A stretch of 5,976 bases of DNA. Origin: CAYXPG01 sp964564845 (lineage in GTDB: Bacteria > Planctomycetota > Phycisphaerae > Sedimentisphaerales > Anaerobacaceae). Below the pieces are notes generated by a model, which was given only the letters and a program-made list of their open reading frames with translations, was not told the DNA's origin and searched no databases. Shown here in pieces: positions 1 to 4,607 of this stretch. The stretch's first letter is position 1. Every line of letters begins with the position of its first letter. The translations under genes were made by a program, and so were the position numbers. The stretch is from assembly GCA_964564845.1 (NCBI GenBank), contig CAZMCN010000120.1, positions 1 through 5,976 on the forward strand. The letters run 5' to 3'.

Positions 1-393
1 TCCCTTCTTATGCCGGGAAGACGCCTAAAAGAGATAGACCCTCGAGGTTCGGGTGCGGAAAGGTTAGAAAAGGTCCAGATCGTTACTATCGATGACTGGG
101 CAGAGCACAATGGAAATCTTGCCATCCAGCTTATGAAATTCGATATTCAAGGCGGCGAATTAAAGGCTCTTCGTGGTGCAACTCGTATGCTTCAGTATTC
201 AACACTGTTAGTATATACAGAAATCTGGTTTAACTGTCCATATGAAGATGGCGCGATTTACAGTGAGATTGATCTGTTCCTGCGCAAATACGGATTTGTT
301 CTATATGACATATACAAGCCAAAATACAACTCGAACAGATTAATCATGTGGGGCAATGCCATCTTTCTGAATGCCGAGCGGCTTGGTATATAA
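1..393 (+). CDS. FkbM-family methyltransferase, C-terminal part (5' end outside window)
   Basis: The frame is open from the first base (Ser-Leu-Leu before the first Met at position 10), so the gene starts upstream of the window and the ATG at 10 is probably internal. The visible part matches the C-terminal half of FkbM-type SAM-dependent methyltransferases: the segment VTIDDW, then MKFDIQGGELKALRGA (the conserved acidic/GxE strand and helix), a strand LLVYTEIWF, and the ending EIDLFLRKYGFVLYDIY. Members of this family usually O-methylate sugars or other hydroxyls in exopolysaccharides, O-antigens and natural products; the substrate here cannot be told. The SAM-binding N-terminal region is not visible. 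The frame ends with AERLGI and a TAA stop at 391-393, a normal place for the domain to end. It converges on the ABC exporter gene. Family call is fairly sure; function is inferred. Confidence 0.8.
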   Translation, partial: SLLMPGRRLKEIDPRGSGAERLEKVQIVTIDDWAEHNGNLAIQLMKFDIQGGELKALRGATRMLQYSTLLVYTEIWFNCPYEDGAIYSEIDLFLRKYGFVLYDIYKPKYNSNRLIMWGNAIFLNAERLGI

Positions 394-580
394 AATAATC
401 GCAATGCGTCGACTGAGCAAGGAAGGTTACAGGGCCGGCCGGGCAGCAATAAAAGAAGGATTAATAGAAACGGCACATCAGGTACTAATTCAATCTTTCA
501 GAAGGTATCCAAATTTAAAATCATTATTTTGGTGGTTGGTAACAGCCGGGAAATTGTATCCCGCCTTGCACAAAAAATGA
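371..580 (+). CDS. Small overlapping frame, TPR-like tail; possible frameshifted extension or gene remnant
   Basis: A 69-codon frame overlaps the end of the methyltransferase by 23 bases in a different register and stops at 578-580. Its ATGs (371, 404) have no ribosome-binding site. The peptide is not random-looking: a basic stretch (AMRRLSKEGYRAGRAAIKEG) is followed by a helix-turn-helix pattern, ETAHQVLIQSFRRYPNLKSLFWWLV, resembling one TPR-like unit or the helical C-terminal tail found on some sugar-processing enzymes such as family 2 glycosyltransferases. Three readings are possible: a C-terminal tail of the methyltransferase knocked out of frame by an indel near 370-395, the degraded end of a former glycosyltransferase gene, or a chance frame. 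I cannot choose between them from the sequence. No family is recognised with confidence. Confidence 0.3.
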   Translation: MPSGLVYKIIAMRRLSKEGYRAGRAAIKEGLIETAHQVLIQSFRRYPNLKSLFWWLVTAGKLYPALHKK

Positions 581-616
581 TTCAACAAAATGTCCTTTCT
601 TTGCAACCTGGTATCA

Positions 617-2764
617 CTATGGAGTGATTAGCTGTGTTTCGTATAAACTTTGATACAATGGGCAGGTCTGCATCAGCTCTTCGTGCTGGCCCTGAGCGAT
701 GATTCGGCCTGCATCCATAACCACTATCATATCAGCCGATATCACAGTGCTGAATCTGTGTGCGATTATCAAGCAGGTTCTGTCGAGCATAATTTCCTCG
801 ATGGCTCTGTGAATCTTGGCCTCGCTGTCGGCGTCAACCTGACTGGTGGCTTCATCGAAAATCAGTATCGCCGGGTTCTTCAGGATTGCCCTTGCTATAA
901 CGATTCTCTGCAACTGTCCGCCGCTGAGGCCGCTGCCATATTCGCCGATTATCGCATCATAGCCAGCCGGCATTGCAGAAATAAATTCATCAGCAAAGGC
1001 ACGCTTGGCTGCTGCAATTACTTCTTCTTTGGTGGCGGCGGCTTTGCCATAAGCGATGTTTGCACCTATTGTATCATTGAAGGTTACCACATTTTGCGTA
1101 ACCATTCCGATCTGGCTTCGCAGACTAAACAGAGTCGCCTTTTGAATGTCTTTGCCGTCAATCGATATTTGGCCTCTGTCGGGGTCGTAGAACCTCGGTA
1201 TCAAATTAGCCAGCGTTGTTTTGCCTGAGCCATTTGGGCCGACAAGGGCGATATTGTGCCCTGCCTTAATGCGGAGATTAATTCCTTTTAACACCGGCTC
1301 CTGCGCATTGGGATAAGTAAATACAACATCTCTGAACCGGATTTCACTGCTCATCGGCTCAAGCTCTATAGCATCGGCGGCTTCTTTCTCCGGTAACTCA
1401 TCTACAATCGAATATATCCGCTCAGCAGCGGCGTTGGCCTGCTGAATCTTGTTCCATATATCACTGCTTTTGCGGACAGAATCAGATGCTGCTCCCAAAA
1501 GTGCAACAAGTGCAAGAAATTCGGATGGGTCAATTTCCTGTCTGGCGACCCAGTGAGCGCCGAAGAGCAGTGCAGCTCCGCCAGCGAACATTCCAAGCAC
1601 ATCCAGAACAGGGGCCATAGCAGCGTTAACTTTCGCTATCCGGAACGATTGTTTTAGCAGCTTTTTATTAATCCCGTGGAAATTCTCATTCTCATAATCC
1701 TGGCGGTTATAAACCTTAATGACCTTCATCGAACTAAAAGCGCTTTCAAGCTTACCAAGCATCAAACTCCAGTTGACAAGTGATTTTCTGGTGGCGCGTT
1801 TAATCTTTCGGCCTAACCTGACAACCACCCCTATTACCAGAGGAGCACTGCACAAAAATATCAGCGTCAGCTTCCAGTCCAGCCACATTGCACCTGCAAC
1901 CAGGCCTATCGCTTTTAATGGTTCTCTGAGGGTTTTGCCAAAAAGAATTCTAACACCATTGCTAAGTTCGCCTGTATCGCGAATCAGCCTGCTTACGGCG
2001 TCACTTGGGTTTTCTTTTGCAAAGAAGCCAATCGGCATATCGACCACGTGTGCAAACATCTCTTCTCGCAGATTGCCGACCGCCTTCTGTGCAACTCTTT
2101 CAGCCAGATACTGCTGAAGGAACCTTGCTATGCACCTTCCAATGGTAAAGACCGCCATCAAAATTATGATAATACTGACGGCACGCGTCTTATTAGCGGG
2201 AGTTTGCTGCCTTGGAATATAACTCATTGCCCGCTCAAGCAAGTCAAGATAAAACGGTCTTTGTCCGGTATTAAACCGGCCAAGTTGCAACTGGTATCTG
2301 CCAAGCTCGTCGAAACGCTTATATTGAACGGCCAAATCAATATTACTGCCTGCGGTTGAAAGTTCCTCAAGGAGCATCGTTGAACTGATTTTGCTGTACT
2401 TTTGACCAACCAGAAAATCTCCAACCCCGACAATCCAGTCACCGCCGCGCAGGCCGGCACCCTGGGCCGCAGAATCATCTTCAACAGCTGTCACAACCAG
2501 ATAGTACAGAATATCAGCTTTGTCAGGGTCGACAAAATCGCTTCTGTTGGGGACATAAAACTCCAAACCATACCGCCGGCAAGATACCTTCCGGTCAACC
2601 CACCCGTGGAGACCCTCCTCCTCCATCATCACCTTCAGCAAAGGTATAATCGTCATAAAACTGAGCGAAAACAACAGGCTAATCAATATCGCACTGAAGA
2701 TAATGACTATAATATGAGGCCATTGCGGCCAAACGTATTTGAATATCCGGTTAAATGACTTCAT
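617..2764 (-). CDS. MsbA-type ABC exporter (fused TMD-NBD) with PDZ-like domain in the first extracytoplasmic loop
   Basis: A 715-residue half-transporter of the type IV exporter (MsbA/lipid flippase) class, expected to act as an inner-membrane homodimer that exports or flips a lipid, glycolipid or peptide with ATP. Hydrophobic segments lie near residues 17-44, 195-217, 280-296, 299-316, 382-404 and 412-430, giving the usual six helices. The nucleotide-binding domain (about 475-710) is intact: A-loop Tyr484, Walker A GPNGSGKTT (509-517), Q-loop Gln557, signature LSGGQ (613-617), Walker B ILIFDE (633-638) and H-loop His669. The oddity is about 150 residues between helices 1 and 2, where MsbA has a short loop. 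Residues about 85-163 read as a PDZ-like fold (VVTAVEDDSAAQGAGLRGGDWIV is its core, split here at about 90-112). This makes the protein some 130 residues longer than typical MsbA (about 580). Start at 2764 is the ATG just before TM1; the RBS is weak (GGA nine bases upstream). Substrate unknown, so no symbol is given. Confidence 0.93.
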   Translation of the reverse strand: MKSFNRIFKYVWPQWPHIIVIIFSAILISLLFSLSFMTIIPLLKVMMEEEGLHGWVDRKVSCRRYGLEFYVPNRSDFVDPDKADILYYLVVTAVEDDSAAQGAGLRGGDWIVGVGDFLVGQKYSKISSTMLLEELSTAGSNIDLAVQYKRFDELGRYQLQLGRFNTGQRPFYLDLLERAMSYIPRQQTPANKTRAVSIIIILMAVFTIGRCIARFLQQYLAERVAQKAVGNLREEMFAHVVDMPIGFFAKENPSDAVSRLIRDTGELSNGVRILFGKTLREPLKAIGLVAGAMWLDWKLTLIFLCSAPLVIGVVVRLGRKIKRATRKSLVNWSLMLGKLESAFSSMKVIKVYNRQDYENENFHGINKKLLKQSFRIAKVNAAMAPVLDVLGMFAGGAALLFGAHWVARQEIDPSEFLALVALLGAASDSVRKSSDIWNKIQQANAAAERIYSIVDELPEKEAADAIELEPMSSEIRFRDVVFTYPNAQEPVLKGINLRIKAGHNIALVGPNGSGKTTLANLIPRFYDPDRGQISIDGKDIQKATLFSLRSQIGMVTQNVVTFNDTIGANIAYGKAAATKEEVIAAAKRAFADEFISAMPAGYDAIIGEYGSGLSGGQLQRIVIARAILKNPAILIFDEATSQVDADSEAKIHRAIEEIMLDRTCLIIAHRFSTVISADMIVVMDAGRIIAQGQHEELMQTCPLYQSLYETQLITP

Positions 2765-2799
2765 ACAATTTATTCCGATTCTCTCAAAAAATAATTCAA

Positions 2800-2820
2800 G
2801 GATGATAGCAGGCTACATCC
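2800..2820. repeat. Inverted repeat over the exporter promoter: operator or weak terminator
   Basis: Two arms, GGATG-A-TAGC (2800-2809) and GCTA-CATCC (2812-2820), form a 9-bp dyad with a two-base centre (AG) and one bulged A at 2805. It covers the -10 box and half the spacer of the exporter promoter, a typical place for a repressor operator. Alternatively, for RNA reading in from the tRNA gene on the minus strand, the hairpin is followed by TTGAATTATTTTTT and could end that transcript. The dyad is seen directly; either role is inferred. Confidence 0.4.
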
Positions 2821-2830
2821 ATCCGGTCAA
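2802..2830 (-). promoter_or_regulatory. Sigma-70-type promoter of the ABC exporter gene
   Basis: On the minus strand a -35 box TTGACC (2830-2825, 5 of 6 consensus) is separated by exactly 17 bases from a -10 box TATCAT (2807-2802, 5 of 6). This predicts transcription starting near 2795 and a leader of about 30 bases before the ATG at 2764. It is the best full promoter in the window by sequence and implies that the exporter is not dependent on readthrough from the tRNA gene. Confidence 0.7.
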
Positions 2831-2872
2831 GTTAAAACACCTCCGAATATAAAGGGATTTTTCCGCAACCGG

Positions 2873-2888
2873 ATAGAATCGATTCTAT
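2873..2888. repeat. Perfect 16-bp palindrome ATAGAATCGATTCTAT
   Basis: A perfect, spacer-free 16-bp palindrome lies between the 3' end of the tRNA-Ala gene and the exporter promoter, about 43 bases upstream of the -35 box. It has no GC-rich stem and no T-run after it on either strand, so it does not look like an intrinsic terminator. Its form suits a binding site for a dimeric DNA-binding protein, which is an inference. It could equally be a chance AT-rich dyad. Confidence 0.4.
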
Positions 2889-2924
2889 TTCCAGGGATAA
2901 AAGAATATAAGAGGACAGGCAAAA

Positions 2925-2997
<73 letters not shown>

Positions 2998-3008
2998 AAA
3001 CTGCATTA

Positions 3009-3037
3009 ATATTAACACAGACATCCCATAAAGGCAA
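3009..3037 (-). promoter_or_regulatory. Candidate promoter of tRNA-Ala
   Basis: On the minus strand TTGCCT (3037-3032) and TAATAT (3014-3009) are 17 bases apart, each matching 4 of 6 consensus positions. The predicted start near 3002 lies about 5 bases before the mature tRNA 5' end at 2997, a sensible spacing for a short RNase P-removed leader. The boxes are imperfect, and cotranscription with nadD is also possible. Confidence 0.4.
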
Positions 3038-3052
3038 ATAATTTTCTGCCTT
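3031..3052 (-). terminator. Weak hairpin after nadD
   Basis: An inverted repeat AAGGCA (3031-3036) / TGCCTT (3047-3052), extendable by a wobble and an A-T pair around an AT-rich loop, lies 23 bases past the nadD stop. On the minus strand it is followed only by TTATGGG, not a T-run, so it would be a poor intrinsic terminator. It overlaps the -35 box proposed for tRNA-Ala. Confidence 0.25.
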
Positions 3053-3075
3053 CGATTGGCCGTTTGTAATTTTTG

Positions 3076-3708
3076 TTAAGGGGCGGCTTTTGACCTGTAG
3101 AGGCTGTGTTTGCGGATGTAGTCAGCGACAGACGGATGCAGCATATCAGCCGCATCACGTCCTGCTGCCAATCGGTTTCGTATTTGGGTACTGCTTATAT
3201 CAATCAGAGAGGTTTTGATAACGTTTCGCTGAAGCTTTTCTACACGCTCAGGGCCCCAGAGAGAAACAAATTTGTCAAAATCCGGCTGTTCGCAGCCGGC
3301 CCTGTACATCACCGACAAACTGCACTGGTCAATCAACTCAACAATGCCATACCAATACGGCAGTTCATCAATACTATCTGCGCCGATGAGCCAATAGATT
3401 GAAGTATCACCGCCATGCTCTTTTTGAAACCATCTTATGGTCTCCAAAGTGTAGCTCGGTCCGGGTTTTTTCAGTTCGTAATCACTTAACTTGAACTTCT
3501 CCTTGTCGGCGATTGAAAGTGCTATCATTTTAAGACGGTCATCATCGCTTGCTATAGGAAGAGTTTCCTTGAGAGGAGAGCACTTTGAAGGAATAATAAT
3601 GATTTCCTCTGCGCCGATATATTCGCCCGCCTCGGCAGCAACCGTAGTATGACCGATATGAATCGGGTCAAACGTACCGCCGAATAAGACTGTCTTTCTT
3701 TTCGCCAT
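3076..3708 (-). CDS. nadD: Nicotinate-nucleotide adenylyltransferase
   Basis: A 210-residue cytoplasmic enzyme of the nucleotidyltransferase superfamily that joins ATP and nicotinate mononucleotide to give deamido-NAD, a central step of NAD synthesis. The N-terminal GGTFDPIHIGH (residues 10-20) contains the (H/T)xGH nucleotide-binding signature. SYTLET (85-90), WLIGADS (106-112) and the C-terminal ISSTQIRNRL (171-180, the phosphate-binding ISSTxIR motif) follow in the family order, ending with PSVADYI. Length is normal for NadD. The frame stays open to 3765 upstream, but the extra 19 residues are Phe-rich, overlap the candidate promoter and precede the usual MAxxxxxLFGGTFDP start, so ATG 3708 is chosen. 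No Shine-Dalgarno is visible before it (only T-rich sequence). NadD is often near proA, obgE or rsfS, but those are not seen here. Confidence 0.95.
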   Translation of the reverse strand: MAKRKTVLFGGTFDPIHIGHTTVAAEAGEYIGAEEIIIIPSKCSPLKETLPIASDDDRLKMIALSIADKEKFKLSDYELKKPGPSYTLETIRWFQKEHGGDTSIYWLIGADSIDELPYWYGIVELIDQCSLSVMYRAGCEQPDFDKFVSLWGPERVEKLQRNVIKTSLIDISSTQIRNRLAAGRDAADMLHPSVADYIRKHSLYRSKAAP

Positions 3709-3736
3709 AAAACAATTAACAAAAAAACTGTGTGTT

Positions 3737-3765
3737 ATTTTAGAAAATATTACAAAAAAAAACAA
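3737..3765 (-). promoter_or_regulatory. Candidate proximal nadD promoter
   Basis: On the minus strand TAAAAT (3742-3737, 5 of 6) is preceded at 17 bases by TTGTTT (3765-3760, 3 of 6), in a T-tract-rich setting. It would start RNA near 3730, giving a 22-base leader for nadD. Such boxes arise easily in AT-rich DNA, so support is modest. Confidence 0.3.
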
Positions 3766-3806
3766 ATTTTTTCCAGCAATAAATAAGTTAAAAAACAGCG
3801 AAGGTT

Positions 3807-3834
3807 TCTATAGAGCGATTCAGCTTCAGCTCAA
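3807..3834 (-). promoter_or_regulatory. Candidate distal nadD promoter
   Basis: On the minus strand TTGAGC (3834-3829) and TATAGA (3812-3807) lie 16 bases apart, each 4 of 6 to consensus. A start near 3800 would leave a leader of about 90 bases before nadD. It is an alternative to the proximal candidate. Confidence 0.25.
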
Positions 3835-4144
3835 TTCATAACGTTTCTAAACGCGCTAAACAACTATTCAGTGACAAAAATGCGACACTTTCATTTACAG
3901 TCAATTTCGCCCAAACAGGCCTATAAGTTAAATAAAACGCACTTATCACAAGCATTCCCAACAAGGGTCTTTGCATTCCAAATAAAACCCTGCATTACGA
4001 ACAACCTTAATTGAAAACTTTAGCAACAACAAAACAAGTTTCATCATTGCATCGGAGAATTTAATTGACAATCTAAAAAGTTGTGTGAAAGACCGATAGT
4101 AAAAATTTTTATGAAGTATTTTTAAACATTTGGACGATAAAAAC

Positions 4145-4150
4145 TATAAC
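4145..4150 (+). promoter_or_regulatory. Candidate -10 box for the lysine-rich peptide gene
   Basis: TATAAC (5 of 6) with a poor -35 (TTAAAC, 4122-4127, spacer 17). A start near 4157 would place an 8-bp hairpin, AATAGCTC (4158-4165) / GAGTTATT (4171-4178), at the very 5' end of the RNA, followed by a second one, GTGTTT (4184-4189) / AAGCAC (4193-4198), with about 100 bases of leader before the ATG at 4260. The fit of box and hairpin is suggestive but not proof. Confidence 0.3.
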
Positions 4151-4241
4151 AATGGTTAATAGCTCTTGATGAGTTATTTGAAAGTGTTTGTTAAGCACAC
4201 AAGTATTATGAAATTAGTTTGAAAAGGAATTTAATTAATCG

Positions 4242-4249
4242 AAAGGTGG
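4242..4249 (+). promoter_or_regulatory. Strong ribosome-binding site for the lysine-rich peptide
   Basis: AAAGGTGG differs by one base from a full anti-SD complement (AAAGGAGG) and sits 10 bases before the ATG at 4260. No other gene in the window has a comparable site, which is the main evidence that this very short frame is translated. Confidence 0.7.
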
Positions 4250-4259
4250 TGGTAAAGTA

Positions 4260-4355
4260 ATGGCAAAGAAAAAAGCAAAAAGGAAAAAAGCCAAGAAGAA
4301 AACAGCCAAGAAAAAACTAACGAAGAAGAAAAAAGCCAAGAAGAAAAAAAGATAG
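4260..4355 (+). CDS. 31-residue lysine-rich basic peptide (histone-H1-like tail, or lysine leader peptide)
   Basis: ATG 4260 to TAG 4353-4355 encodes 31 residues, of which 20 are Lys, 2 Arg, 5 Ala, 2 Thr, 1 Leu and the initiator Met. The peptide is built of loose A-K-K-K units: MAKKKAKRKKAKKK, TAKKKLTKKKK, AKKKKR. There is no signal sequence, hydrophobic segment or acidic residue. It has a strong RBS and an intrinsic terminator 45 bases after the stop, so it looks like a real, separately transcribed small gene. Two roles can be argued. Composition resembles lysine/alanine-rich tails of bacterial histone-H1-like proteins, implying binding to DNA or RNA. Its position ahead of a terminator and lysA also resembles a leader peptide whose translation would sense lysyl-tRNA supply. 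The repeats of GCCAAGAAGAAA suggest growth by internal duplication. Function unproven. Confidence 0.65.
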   Translation: MAKKKAKRKKAKKKTAKKKLTKKKKAKKKKR

Positions 4356-4400
4356 CATAACGATTTAGCAAAAATATCAGCACTACAACTGATTATGCTA
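4353..4400 (+). repeat. 8-bp inverted repeat spanning the peptide stop codon up to the terminator
   Basis: TAGCATAA (4353-4360, beginning with the stop codon of the lysine-rich frame) is perfectly complementary to TTATGCTA (4393-4400), whose last base is also the first base of the terminator stem. The 32-base loop contains a smaller dyad, ATCAG (4376-4380) / CTGAT (4389-4393). In RNA the hairpin would stack directly on the terminator and would be opened by a ribosome sitting at the stop codon. Confidence 0.4.
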
Positions 4401-4443
4401 AGATGGAAGGTTCTCTCGTTGCGATGGAACCTTCCATCTTTTT
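4400..4443 (+). terminator. Strong intrinsic terminator after the lysine-rich gene
   Basis: A perfect 14-bp stem, AAGATGGAAGGTTC (4400-4413) / GAACCTTCCATCTT (4427-4440), encloses a 13-base loop and runs into a T-tract (five Ts at 4439-4443, two of them in the stem). There is no T-run on the other side, so it acts on plus-strand transcription only. It separates the lysine-rich gene from lysA. Confidence 0.9.
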
Positions 4444-4515
4444 CTGCGCAGCATCCTCAATATATTTTCCTCATAATCTTCTCCTACGAGCATGGCTGCA
4501 CCCCTGACAATTCTT

Positions 4516-4543
4516 TTGCAATTGTCCGATAATTGCCTATAAT
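4516..4543 (+). promoter_or_regulatory. lysA promoter
   Basis: A perfect -10 box TATAAT (4538-4543) is preceded at 16 bases by TTGCAA (4516-4521, 4 of 6; at 17 bases the register reads TTTGCA). Transcription would begin near 4550, leaving a leader of about 58 bases before the lysA ATG. Lying after the terminator, it lets lysA be expressed independently of the upstream peptide gene. Confidence 0.6.
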
Positions 4544-4607
4544 ACTTGTTGAAAGTGCCGTTGCAGCAGGGCTGATTTTTGTAACCTTCACGATAGATAA
4601 TAACAAT

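Larger units (their letters stand above)
3709..4259. other. 551-base AT-rich divergent intergenic region
   Basis: The region between divergent nadD and the lysine-rich peptide gene contains no reading frame that looks coding. What can be seen: two candidate nadD promoters (3737-3765 and 3807-3834), a nine-A run at 3754-3762 inside a very AT-rich block, a direct repeat TTCAGC-TTCAGC near 3819-3830, an isolated perfect -35-like TTGACA at 4065-4070 with no good -10 at the proper distance, an AAAAATTTTT block (4101-4110), a TATAAC box at 4145-4150 and two small hairpins just after it. No riboswitch or known RNA is recognised, in particular no lysine (L-box) riboswitch. Confidence 0.6.

Noticed and set aside
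613..628. ATCACT-ATGG-AGTGAT hairpin at the convergent gene ends, considered as a terminator
   Set aside because: Only 6 bp, overlaps the exporter stop codon, and neither strand has a T-run after it.
650..1228. 192-codon plus-strand frame opposite the ABC exporter
   Set aside because: It is antisense to the conserved nucleotide-binding domain, Cys/Tyr/His-rich, without an RBS or a family pattern; a shadow of the real gene.
4065..4070. Perfect TTGACA considered as the -35 of the lysine-rich gene promoter
   Set aside because: No acceptable -10 hexamer at 16-18 bases (the sequence there is AAAGAC); probably chance in AT-rich DNA.
3766..4259. CRISPR array, insertion sequence or lysine riboswitch in the long intergenic gap
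   Set aside because: No regularly spaced repeats, no terminal inverted repeats or transposase frame, and no recognisable L-box motifs.
4533..4607. N-terminal extension of LysA from the TTG at 4533
   Set aside because: The codons overlap the TATAAT box, have no RBS, and LysA homology starts at about the ATG at 4608.
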